Shown here piece after piece: positions 34,071 through 41,152 of a stretch of DNA of 47,600 nucleotides (position 1 is the stretch's first letter; each line of letters starts with the position of its first letter). The DNA lies in contig CASWRE010000027.1 in the NCBI GenBank assembly GCA_949471785.1, positions 1-47,600 on the forward strand, read 5' to 3'. A program made the position numbers and the translations under genes. The notes beneath the pieces were generated by a model, which did not search any database, was not told the DNA's origin, and was given only the letters and a program-made list of their open reading frames with translations. The DNA comes from an uncultured Lachnospiraceae bacterium (lineage in GTDB: Bacteria > Bacillota > Clostridia > Lachnospirales > Lachnospiraceae).

Positions 34071-35258
34071 ATGACAAACAGAGAGCGGGAATGGAAAACG
34101 CTGAATTTTGAAAAAGTACAGGGGCGTGGAGCCGTGGAGGAGACCTTTTACCCCTGGGTACTGACCACGGAACGGTTTATAAAAGAGGGAATGCCGGAAG
34201 ATATAGCCAGAGGCGCGAAGGATATTACCAACGATATTGTGGGAAATAAGGAAAATCAGGGAGAAAAGTATCTGGTGGCCGATTGGGGCGACGGCGTTAT
34301 GGCTTATGAACAATATCTGGGTTTTGACCCGGTTCGCCGGATTCATTTTGTCCTGCCTTTCCGCCGTTTTGAGGAAAAAACAGTGGAAGAGCGGGAAAGC
34401 TATATGCTGAAACAGGATATCTATGGGCGGATTGTGCGGCAGAACAGAGAGAGCGGACTGGAGATTGTGGAGAAACCTGTAGTGGAGTCGGAGGAGGACT
34501 GGGAACGCTTGAAAGACCACGCGAAAAAGGAGCTGGAAATCTATTTTACAGATGAAGCCATACGGGCAAAATATGAACCTCTGGCGGCGGGGCATGAGAG
34601 GGGCGAGTATTCCATACGGCTGAATATTGAAGGCTTTTTCTGGGTACCCCGGGAGCTTCTGGGAATAGAGACCCATCTGTACGCTTTTTATGACGAGCCG
34701 GAGCTTTTACATAATATATGCTCCTTTATACTGGAAATTTATGAGAAATGGCTGATCAGGGTGATTGATCTGACGAAACCGGATGTGGTTTACATTATGG
34801 AGGATCTGAGCGGGAAGAATGGGCCTATGATATCCGGAGATACTTTTGACGAATTTGTGGGCAGTTATTATCGCCGGTTGATTCCCCTTATGAAAGCCCA
34901 TGGGGCCGGTAATATTTTTGTGGATACGGATGGGGATTTTGCTCAGATTATTCCGAATTTCATGGCGGCAGGAGTGGAAGGTTTCCTTCCCATGGATGTC
35001 AATGCGGGAATGGATATTGTAAAGGTGCGCAGAGATTTTCCGAAACTTCGTTTTATCGGAGGATTCAATAAACTCTGTATTGCCGAGGGAAGAGAAGCCA
35101 TAGACAGGGAATTTGAGCGGATTCTGCCTGTGATCCGTTCCGGCGGTTATATTCCCGGACCGGATCATCAGGTGGCTCCATCCACGTCTCTGGATAATTA
35201 CAGGTACTATATAGGGCGGCTGAAAGAGGTGATGAAGCAGTCGGGAGCGGATTTGTAA
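34071..35258 (+). CDS. UroD-superfamily protein, divergent (third paralogue)
   Basis: A 395-residue protein of the UroD/MtaA superfamily with a longer N-terminal half than the other two. It keeps the fold landmarks DVVYIMEDLSGKNGPMIS (about 238-255), RLIPLMKAHG and a closing IGGFNK segment. At the metal site it has VDTDGD (284-289) instead of H-x-C, and GPDHQVAPST (363-372) at the later ligand position, so the zinc-thiolate site of methyltransferases is absent. I chose ATG 34071, behind AGAGGAGGA. It follows the YesM/YesN pair and ends in its own terminator. A link to sugar metabolism would be inferred from position only; the substrate is unknown. Confidence 0.8.
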   Translation: MTNREREWKTLNFEKVQGRGAVEETFYPWVLTTERFIKEGMPEDIARGAKDITNDIVGNKENQGEKYLVADWGDGVMAYEQYLGFDPVRRIHFVLPFRRFEEKTVEERESYMLKQDIYGRIVRQNRESGLEIVEKPVVESEEDWERLKDHAKKELEIYFTDEAIRAKYEPLAAGHERGEYSIRLNIEGFFWVPRELLGIETHLYAFYDEPELLHNICSFILEIYEKWLIRVIDLTKPDVVYIMEDLSGKNGPMISGDTFDEFVGSYYRRLIPLMKAHGAGNIFVDTDGDFAQIIPNFMAAGVEGFLPMDVNAGMDIVKVRRDFPKLRFIGGFNKLCIAEGREAIDREFERILPVIRSGGYIPGPDHQVAPSTSLDNYRYYIGRLKEVMKQSGADL

Positions 35259-35302
35259 CAGAACCGGCCGCCGCGCAGACAGATAAATAGGAGAGCAGAC
35301 AA

Positions 35303-35343
35303 TTGCCGTACAACGGATTTTCCGCTGTGCGGCAGTTCTTTTG
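35303..35343 (+). terminator. Intrinsic terminator after the UroD-like gene
   Basis: A long stem with three mismatches, in the order TGCCG/CGGCA, ACA/TGT and CGGA/TCCG (35304-35334), followed by TTCTTTT. It separates the UroD transcript from the GntR operon. Confidence 0.8.
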
Positions 35344-35380
35344 TGTGTCCGGGTATGCAGACGGCCGGTGATTTTTATCT

Positions 35381-35431
35381 ATAACAGCATATAACAGTTG
35401 ACAACTGATATATACTGTTATATACTGTTTG
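35381..35431 (+). promoter_or_regulatory. GntR operon promoter with tandem dyad operator
   Basis: TTGACA (35398-35403), a 17-bp spacer and TATACT (35421-35426) form a near-perfect promoter. Around and inside it lie ATAACAG at 35381 and 35391 and the complementary CTGTTAT at 35415 and CTGTTTG at 35425. This makes an inverted array TATAACAGT...ACTGTTATA that brackets the promoter. It is the likely operator for the GntR repressor encoded directly downstream. Confidence 0.8.
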
Positions 35432-35449
35432 CCAAGGAGGGTACATAGT

Positions 35450-35824
35450 ATGCAGATTATCATTCATAACAGCTCCATGCAGCCGATTTATGAGCAGATC
35501 GTAGAACAGATCAAAGGGATGGTTCTGGACGGCTCGCTGAAAGCGCAGACAATGCTCCCTTCTGTCCGGGCTCTTTCCAAAGAGCTGAAGATCAGCGCGC
35601 TGACCGTGAAGAAGGCTTACGATCATCTGGAGCAGGCCGGCTTTGTCGTTACTGTGCACGGTAAGGGCAGCTTTGTGGCCGGTGTGAGCGGCGGGTTGAT
35701 TTTGGAGGAACAAAAGAAAGAGGTAGAAGCCGATCTGGAAATGGCCATAAGGAAAGGCAGAAACTGTCACATGACGGATCAGGAGATCCGTGAACTGTTT
35801 CATTTGATTATGGAGGATTTGTGA
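35450..35824 (+). CDS. GntR-family regulator, YtrA subfamily
   Basis: A 124-residue short GntR regulator. The winged helix spans about residues 8-75 (PIYEQIVEQIKGMVLDGSL; LPSVRALSKELKISALTVKK; YDHLEQAGFVVTVHGKGSFV), followed by a short dimerisation tail of about 45 residues without a large effector domain. That is typical of the YtrA group, which regulates ABC operons it belongs to. ATG 35450 follows AAGGAGG. It overlaps or touches the ATPase gene and has a dyad array in its own promoter, so autoregulation is very likely. Confidence 0.92.
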   Translation: MQIIIHNSSMQPIYEQIVEQIKGMVLDGSLKAQTMLPSVRALSKELKISALTVKKAYDHLEQAGFVVTVHGKGSFVAGVSGGLILEEQKKEVEADLEMAIRKGRNCHMTDQEIRELFHLIMEDL

Positions 35825-36672
35825 GCATGATTCGATTGAAAAATGTACAGAAAAATTATGGGCGTTTTCGGCTGGATTGTTCTCTGGAAGTAAAGCCTGG
35901 CTGTGTGACCGGCCTGATCGGCGCCAACGGCGCGGGGAAAAGTACGGCTTTTAAGGCGATTCTGGATTTAATACGGCTGGACGGAGGGAGCATAGAAGTA
36001 TTGGGGAAACCCTGGAATACACTGACTGCCAGAGATAAGCAGAAGATCGGCGTGGTCTTTCCGGGCTACGCGTTCAGCGGCTGTCTCACCGTGAAGCAGC
36101 TGATTCCGGTGCTGGCAGGACTGTATGAAAAGTTTGACAGAGGACGTTTCCTGTCCGACTGTGAGCGGTTCGGACTGCCCATGGGGCAGAAGACGAAGGA
36201 GTTTTCCACGGGTATGCGGGCGAAGCTGAAGCTTTTGAGTGTCTTGAGCTATTCGCCGCAGATATTGATTCTGGATGAACCCACGTCGGGCCTGGATGTG
36301 GTGGCCCGGGACGGGCTTCTGGATCTTCTGCGGGAACATATGCGGGAGGATCGGGCAATCCTGATCAGTTCACATATTTCCGGCGATCTGGAGGGGTTCT
36401 GCGATGATATTTATATGATTGACGAGGGCAGAATCATCCTCCATGAGGATACGGACGTGCTCCTGGACAGCTACGGCGTTTTAAAAGTCAGCGATGAGGA
36501 GCTGGCGGCCATGGATCAACAGTATCTGCTCAAAAAGAAAAGGACGTCCTTCGGCTGGCAGTGTCTGACTGACCACAGACAGTATTATATGGACAATTAT
36601 CCCCGGATGGTGGTGGAGAAGGGCAATATAGACGAGGTGATCTTGATGATGGTGAAGGAGGAGAGGGTATGA
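35821..36672 (+). CDS. ABC transporter ATP-binding protein (YtrB-like)
   Basis: A 283-residue ATPase with Walker A GANGAGKST (34-42), signature STGMRAKLKLLSVL, Walker B ILILDEPTSGLD and switch ISSHIS. Either GTG 35821, which overlaps the regulator stop as GTGA, or ATG 35827 could be the start; GGAGG lies at a usable distance from both. It works with the permease that begins 4 bp before its end. YtrA-type operons often answer to cell-wall-active antibiotics; that role is inferred from family only. Confidence 0.9.
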   Translation: MSMIRLKNVQKNYGRFRLDCSLEVKPGCVTGLIGANGAGKSTAFKAILDLIRLDGGSIEVLGKPWNTLTARDKQKIGVVFPGYAFSGCLTVKQLIPVLAGLYEKFDRGRFLSDCERFGLPMGQKTKEFSTGMRAKLKLLSVLSYSPQILILDEPTSGLDVVARDGLLDLLREHMREDRAILISSHISGDLEGFCDDIYMIDEGRIILHEDTDVLLDSYGVLKVSDEELAAMDQQYLLKKKRTSFGWQCLTDHRQYYMDNYPRMVVEKGNIDEVILMMVKEERV

Positions 36673-37367
36673 AAGGACTGATGATCAAAGATATCAATAT
36701 CATGCGGGGGAATTCCAGAGCGATTTTGCCGATCATGGGTATCGGCGTGATCTATGTTTTTTTTACGGACACTAAGATCAGTTTCGGTATGAGTTATATA
36801 ATCATGCTGTTTGGTATGCTGGCCCTGTCCACCCTGTCCTATGATGAGGAAAACGACGGCATGGCCTATCTGATGACGCTGCCGGTCAGCCGGTATCAGT
36901 ATGTGCTGAGCAAATATCTGTTTCTTTTGCTTTTCCTGGCGGTGGGCGCCGTTGCATCCCTGGCGACTTTTTTGGTATCGGCGGTGATCAAAGGGGCTGC
37001 GGCGCACACAGGCAGCCTGGAGGTATTGCGGCGCATTGGTTTTCTGCAGAAAGAGGAATGGTTGGCCTGCCTGATTGTTTTGCTGACGATGTTTTTGATG
37101 AATATGGTTCTGCTGCCGCTGCGCTATAAATTTGGCGCGGCTATGCAGCAGATAATGATCCTGATTGTTGTGGCCGCCGTCATCGGCTTTAGCATGGCGC
37201 TGGATAAGCTGACGAAGACACTCGGCATTGACCCGGATCAGTGGCTGGCCGGGCTGAACGGGCTGGGAACGGCGGCTCTTTTGCTGATCGCCGCCGGGTT
37301 ATGCGTGGTCGGATTTCTGGTTTCTCTGGGGATATCCGCTCATGTGATCGCCAGGAAAGAGTTTTGA
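36669..37367 (+). CDS. ABC-2-type permease of the GntR operon
   Basis: A 232-residue membrane protein with six hydrophobic segments (for example ILPIMGIGVIYVFF, YLFLLLFLAVGAVASLATFL and IMILIVVAAVIGFSMA) and the motif NDGMAYLMTLPVSRYQYVLSKY common in ABC-2 permeases. It overlaps the ATPase stop by 4 bp. A MITE-2 copy is inserted right at its 3' end: the 8-bp duplication GAGTAATC begins inside the TGA stop codon (37365-37367) but preserves it. Confidence 0.88.
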   Translation: MKGLMIKDINIMRGNSRAILPIMGIGVIYVFFTDTKISFGMSYIIMLFGMLALSTLSYDEENDGMAYLMTLPVSRYQYVLSKYLFLLLFLAVGAVASLATFLVSAVIKGAAAHTGSLEVLRRIGFLQKEEWLACLIVLLTMFLMNMVLLPLRYKFGAAMQQIMILIVVAAVIGFSMALDKLTKTLGIDPDQWLAGLNGLGTAALLLIAAGLCVVGFLVSLGISAHVIARKEF

Positions 37368-37373
37368 GTAATC

Positions 37374-37585
37374 GCTACTTTTCACGGCCTGGGGCCGCTC
37401 AAAGTAACGATTCGGGGCGGCATTCCAAGTTTTGCTGCGCAAAAGCCGCCCCTCACGCCTGAATCATTTCCTTAATTTGCCATAGGCAATCTGGTATCCC
37501 CGGAGGGGATGTTCTTACGGAATGCGCCCTAAAGGACTAGCTTCGCGTCGCAGTATATGCGCATTCCTGGCCCTTGAATAGTAAC
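37374..37585 (+). mobile_element. MITE-2, complete 212-bp copy
   Basis: A non-coding element with 11-bp imperfect ends, GCTACTTTTCA (37374-37384) and TGAATAGTAAC (37575-37585), matching at nine of eleven when inverted. It is flanked by the exact 8-bp duplication GAGTAATC (37366-37373 and 37586-37593). Internally it has GC-rich short inverted repeats such as GGGGCGGC/GCCGCCCC around 37414-37454. The ends resemble those of MITE-1 (GT-ACT-TTCA), so both may use the same IS66-type transposase. A second copy begins at 47544. Confidence 0.88.
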
Positions 37586-37625
37586 GAGTAATCTTTGCAA
37601 GTAATTTTGTCCCCGAAAGTTTTTC

Positions 37626-37654
37626 TTGACAATTCTCTTTTCCGGTTTTATCAT
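37626..37654 (+). promoter_or_regulatory. thiT: Promoter of the thiamine transporter transcript
   Basis: TTGACA (37626-37631), a 17-bp spacer and TATCAT (37649-37654). Transcription would start about 15-20 bases before the TPP aptamer. Confidence 0.75.
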
Positions 37655-37675
37655 TAGTTTCGGCAACTAAATAAA

Positions 37676-37775
37676 GCGTTCGCTGGGGGAGCCGTTACCG
37701 GCTGAGAAATCCTTTGGATTGACCCTTATTACCTGATCCGGACAATACCGGCGTAGGGAAGCAAGATATACGGGA
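37676..37775 (+). ncRNA. TPP riboswitch (THI element) aptamer
   Basis: The conserved Thi-box blocks are present in order: GGGGGAGCC (37685-37693), GGCTGAGA (37700-37707), GACCC (37721-37725), ACCTGATCCGG (37731-37741) and CGTAGGGAAGC (37752-37762). The aptamer binds thiamine pyrophosphate and controls thiT, 45 bp downstream, through the terminator that follows. Confidence 0.95.
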
Positions 37776-37779
37776 GTAC

Positions 37780-37819
37780 CCTCCTTCAGCGTCCGATCTG
37801 CGACCGAAGGAGGTTTTTT
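37780..37819 (+). terminator. Riboswitch expression platform overlapping the thiT ribosome site
   Basis: CCTCCTTC (37780-37787) pairs perfectly with GAAGGAGG (37806-37813), followed by T6 and then directly by ATG 37820. The 3' arm is the ribosome-binding site itself. The same hairpin can therefore stop transcription and also hide the ribosome site in any transcript that escapes. Confidence 0.88.
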
Positions 37820-38485
37820 ATGTCTTTTTTTCTTACTTATGATGCCGAGAACTGGGAATACCATCTGACCACGCCAGGTTATATCGTGCTGGCGGCAGTG
37901 ATGCTGCTGATCCTGCTCCTGCCCACGCTGCTGTCTGGAAAGGAGCGGCGCAAAATGAGCGCGAAGCAGCTCACTTTCTGTGCCGTGGCCATGGCCCTGG
38001 CCACCGTTACCAGCTTTATCAAATTCGCCAGCCTGCCCATGGGTGGTTCGATCACCCTGTTCAGCATGTTTTTTGTCTGCTTTATCGGGTATCTCTACGG
38101 GGCGAAAATCGGTATCATGACCGGCCTGGCCTATGGTATTCTGCAGTTGATCACCGGGCCTTACATTTACGCGCCGCTGCAGGTGCTGCTGGATTATCCT
38201 CTGGCTTTCGGCGCATTGGGGCTGTCCGGATTCTTTTATAAACAGAAATACGGCCTGGTGACGGGGATCATTGTGGGCATGGCGGGGCGTTATGTGTGCC
38301 ATGTGATTTCCGGATACGTATATTTTGCCTCTTATGCCCCGGAGGGGATGAACCCGTTGATCTATACGTTGGGTTACAACTCTACCTACATACTGCCGGA
38401 GATGATCGCCACAATCGTCCTCGTGTGCCTGCCCCCTGTGGCAAAGGGGCTGCAGTATGTGAAGCGGATGGCGGCGGAGGCGTAA
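37820..38485 (+). CDS. thiT: Thiamine transporter S-component of an ECF importer
   Basis: A 221-residue membrane protein. An extra N-terminal helix (about 16-38) precedes the six-helix ThiT core, which starts near AKQLTFCAVAMALATVTSFI. Conserved ThiT parts are visible: LPMGGSITLFSMFFVCFIGY (about 73-92), YGAKIGIMTGLAYGILQLIT and LDYPLAFGALGLSGFF. The S-component binds thiamine and docks to a shared energising module (EcfA/A'/T), which is not encoded here. The TPP riboswitch upstream confirms the substrate. A strong terminator follows at 38540. Confidence 0.95.
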   Translation: MSFFLTYDAENWEYHLTTPGYIVLAAVMLLILLLPTLLSGKERRKMSAKQLTFCAVAMALATVTSFIKFASLPMGGSITLFSMFFVCFIGYLYGAKIGIMTGLAYGILQLITGPYIYAPLQVLLDYPLAFGALGLSGFFYKQKYGLVTGIIVGMAGRYVCHVISGYVYFASYAPEGMNPLIYTLGYNSTYILPEMIATIVLVCLPPVAKGLQYVKRMAAEA

Positions 38486-38539
38486 AGCGTTGTGGCTGTA
38501 AAGATACTGAAAAAAATGAGAATAGATTCAGACGAGGAG

Positions 38540-38567
38540 CTCCTGTCGATTTCGACAGGAGTTTTTT
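38540..38567 (+). terminator. Intrinsic terminator after thiT
   Basis: A perfect 10-bp stem, CTCCTGTCGA (38540-38549) with TCGACAGGAG (38552-38561), followed by T6. Confidence 0.95.
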
Positions 38568-38643
38568 GGGTTCTGGAGGAAATCAAAGCCTGAGAGCAGC
38601 CTGTCAGGAAGCCTTTATAACAGATTGACACAGGTAAATTCCA

Positions 38644-38778
38644 ATGCTACGATTGTTTGAAGATATACAATGGTACAATGAATATGAAAACCCGCTATCC
38701 ATAAATGACAGCTTTGATTTTGCGCTGAAAACCATACTGAATGGTATTCAGGGTTTGCAGAGAGGAATGGAAAGATGA
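38644..38778 (+). CDS. Possible 44-residue protein before the PEBP gene
   Basis: A short frame from ATG 38644 encodes an acidic, soluble peptide (MLRLFEDIQWYNEYENPLSI at the start, ending GIQGLQRGMER). Its stop overlaps the next gene's start as ATGA, the arrangement of coupled genes. There is no clear ribosome site upstream. It could be a real leader gene or the remnant of a longer gene. I do not recognise a family. Confidence 0.35.
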   Translation: MLRLFEDIQWYNEYENPLSINDSFDFALKTILNGIQGLQRGMER

Positions 38779-39269
38779 AACAGCTTTTGAAAAAAGGTGA
38801 GATGGAGAAAAATACACTAGAGTTTGAGTGTATGGGGATAAAAGACGGAGGGAAATTTCCGGTAGAGAATACCGGGCGGGGGAAGGACATCTCGCCAGAA
38901 TTTATCATAAAAAACTTATCCCCGCATGCCCAAACTTTTATGATTACCCTTGAAGATTTGAGCCATCCGATTAAAAGGTTTACACATTGGGTTATTTGGA
39001 ATATCCCCGCGACAGATAAAATTGCAAAAGCCATACCATCAGGAAAAACTGTATTTTCACCGGAGGGTGCGGTACAGGGAATCGGATATGGATTTCACCG
39101 CTATGCAGGACCGAAGCCGCCGAAAGGAAAATCTCACAGATATTGTTTTACCATTTATGTATTGGATTGCAAAATTAGTCTGAAATCATCTTCTACTAAG
39201 AGAAAAGTTCTAAGTAAGGCAAAGGGCCATATTATTCAACAAGGAGAAGTTTGTGGGTATTTTGAATAA
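38775..39269 (+). CDS. YbhB/YbcL-type PEBP (Raf-kinase-inhibitor-like) protein
   Basis: A 164-residue phosphatidylethanolamine-binding-like protein. Family landmarks are NTGRGKDISPEF, FMITLEDLSHPIKRFTHWVIWNIP (about 56-79, the D-x-D-x-P/HW ligand pocket in variant form), GIGYGFHRYAGPKPPKG and HRYCFTIYVLD. The bacterial role is poorly known; small ligand or anion binding is assumed. Length and fold are complete. GAGAGGA precedes ATG 38775; an internal ATG at 38802 also has a possible ribosome site. It is followed 62 bp later by the HEPN-ATPase operon and is probably unrelated to it. Confidence 0.88.
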   Translation: MKQLLKKGEMEKNTLEFECMGIKDGGKFPVENTGRGKDISPEFIIKNLSPHAQTFMITLEDLSHPIKRFTHWVIWNIPATDKIAKAIPSGKTVFSPEGAVQGIGYGFHRYAGPKPPKGKSHRYCFTIYVLDCKISLKSSSTKRKVLSKAKGHIIQQGEVCGYFE

Positions 39270-39331
39270 TTTGAAAAAAGAATGTATCTATGTTATTATG
39301 GAAAAAGACGGACAGAGATGAGGAGGGCGAA

Positions 39332-39760
39332 ATGTCGCAATATACGAATGATTATTTTCCCGAAGCTGCCGTGCGCCATTTTGTGGACGGTAAAATTTTG
39401 CAGGAGGCAAACAGGGCGGATAATGCCATGTGCCATTATGCTTTTTCTGCGGAATGTGCGATGAAAGCAATTTATGAACAGATTTGTGCGAATCGGGGAT
39501 ATCGACTGAACCATAATGTGGAAGAAGCATGGAGAGATATGCAGCAGTACCATACGGCTTTACAGATATTGGACGCCAAAGCAGGAACACTGCTTGGCGG
39601 CAGACGTATTCCGGAAGCGCTGTTTGACGGTCACCCCGGGCGCAGATACGCAAGAGACAAAGGATATACAGAAGAGCAAGTACAGGAGTCCGGTCAATTT
39701 GCGGAATTTCTGGTGCGAAAGCTGGTTTCAGAAGTATTAGATGGAACGATGCAAAGTTAG
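39332..39760 (+). CDS. HEPN-like protein, first gene of a three-gene ATPase operon
   Basis: A 142-residue, mostly helical soluble protein. The stretch ANRADNAMCHYAFSAECAMK, followed by an AIYEQ helix and an NHNVEEAWRDM helix, matches the layout of HEPN nucleotidyl-binding/RNase-like domains (a helix with an A-x-E-c-a-l-K pattern, then H-x-x-x-x-L/W). The canonical R-x4-6-H nuclease motif is not clear, so catalytic activity is doubtful. I chose ATG 39332, behind AGGAGGG. It is followed after 15 bp by the KGGMGR ATPase gene. It may be the effector or toxin-like partner of the system, or only an adaptor. Assignment to HEPN is by pattern and moderate. Confidence 0.55.
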   Translation: MSQYTNDYFPEAAVRHFVDGKILQEANRADNAMCHYAFSAECAMKAIYEQICANRGYRLNHNVEEAWRDMQQYHTALQILDAKAGTLLGGRRIPEALFDGHPGRRYARDKGYTEEQVQESGQFAEFLVRKLVSEVLDGTMQS

Positions 39761-39775
39761 AGGAGAAATGCAGGT

Positions 39776-41152
39776 ATGGTGATATTTGATCAGGCAGTGG
39801 AGACAGCGGTTCAGGTTATCTGTGGATGGAACTATAGTGACAAGCTGAAAGAGGTTACCATTGTTCGTGATGTGATTGGCAAAATAGCGTTTTTATTGGA
39901 TTTTGGAGATCAGGTTTGCCCGGATGAAGACAGAGATACGTTGCGGGGGATGCTGGAACAGGGGTTGGGCAGGCATTTTCAGGGGAATGTGTACTGGAAA
40001 CAGGGCAGAAACAGTGATTTGGTCAGGACAATGATTCTTGAGATTGAGCAATTGCGTTTGCTCAAAGAATACCGACAGGAAATTACTTGGTTCATCTTGG
40101 AAAGGGCCATAGCAAAAAAAGCATGGGTGGAGTGCACGGGAATTGAGAGGGCCGTGTGGCCATACGAGGATGCCCTGACAGAACGAAATCCGAAAGTGGT
40201 GACTTTTTATTCGTTTAAAGGCGGTATGGGGAGAACGACAGCGCTTGCGGCTGTTGCCCTGTCTTTGGCGAAGGAAGGAAAAAATGTCCTGGCGATTGAT
40301 ACGGATATAGAAGCTCCCGGACTGGCGTCTCTGTTTTTTGACGAAACCAGCATGTCTTGCGGGACGGTGGATTATCTGCTGGAAGCATCGGTTTCTTTTG
40401 AAGGGGAGACGGTGGATATGAGCAGGATGATTTTGCAGGTGACTGACCCGGTTGTGACCGAGGATCTGACAGGAAACGTATTTGTGGTTCCGGCGGGAAC
40501 AGTGGACGAAAGATATTTACAAAAGCTTGCCAGGATTGATTATCAGGATGCCATTCCCCATAACATGAAAAAGCAGCTTGCCAGATTGATAACGGACGCA
40601 GTCGGAGTAATAGCTCCGGTTTGCAAAGTAGACTATATTTTGCTGGATTCCAGGGCGGGGTTTCACGATATGGGCGGTGTGATTACGGCTCAGATTCCCC
40701 ACGGCGTAGTGCTCTTTGGAAAAGACAGCAGACAGTCCTGGCATGGCATGGAGCAAGTGATACATGCCATCGGCACATCTCAGGTGGAGAAGCCTTTTAT
40801 TCTGCTGGTGGACAGCGCCTGCGGAAGGGACGGCCTTGTAGGCTCTGAAGAAAAACAGTCGTTTAAAAATCAGGCTTATATGGTCTGCTGTGAAGCCTAT
40901 TATTGGGAGGATGAACAGCAGCCGGGGCCTGAGGCTGTGGATGAGGCTCATTCGCCGGTGTTTGTTCCTTATCAGCCGTTGCTGGCAGGGAATATTCAGT
41001 TATTTTCGGACGGTACGGAAACACAAAACGAGATGGTTCGTCAGATGAAACAAATGCTGATGGGAGAGAGTTATCAACAGATCAAGGAGAGAATCCGGCA
41101 ATGGTTTGCCGCTGGGGAGGAGGAGCAGGATGGACAAGCAGGAGATTCTTAA
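39776..41152 (+). CDS. ParA/MinD-like ATPase with KGGMGRT motif and helical N-terminal domain
   Basis: A 458-residue protein. Residues 1-135 form a helical domain I cannot assign. The deviant Walker A KGGMGRT (148-154, in YSFKGGMGRTTALAAVALSL) opens a SIMIBI-class ATPase, followed by VLAIDTDIEAPGLASLFF (171-188) and YILLDSRAGFHDMGG (287-301), where the D-S-R-A-G loop is typical of the KGGVGR-variant ATPases. ParA relatives dimerise on ATP and act as switches. The next gene, a second P-loop ATPase, overlaps by 23 bp, so the two are translated together. No plasmid partition genes (parB, rep) are near. I infer a sensor/switch in a defence-like module. Confidence 0.75.
   Translation: MVIFDQAVETAVQVICGWNYSDKLKEVTIVRDVIGKIAFLLDFGDQVCPDEDRDTLRGMLEQGLGRHFQGNVYWKQGRNSDLVRTMILEIEQLRLLKEYRQEITWFILERAIAKKAWVECTGIERAVWPYEDALTERNPKVVTFYSFKGGMGRTTALAAVALSLAKEGKNVLAIDTDIEAPGLASLFFDETSMSCGTVDYLLEASVSFEGETVDMSRMILQVTDPVVTEDLTGNVFVVPAGTVDERYLQKLARIDYQDAIPHNMKKQLARLITDAVGVIAPVCKVDYILLDSRAGFHDMGGVITAQIPHGVVLFGKDSRQSWHGMEQVIHAIGTSQVEKPFILLVDSACGRDGLVGSEEKQSFKNQAYMVCCEAYYWEDEQQPGPEAVDEAHSPVFVPYQPLLAGNIQLFSDGTETQNEMVRQMKQMLMGESYQQIKERIRQWFAAGEEEQDGQAGDS

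Noticed and set aside
39776..41152. Plasmid or chromosome partition ParA
   Set aside because: The motif is KGGMGRT, the protein has a large extra N-terminal domain, and there is no ParB, centromere-like repeat or replication gene beside it.
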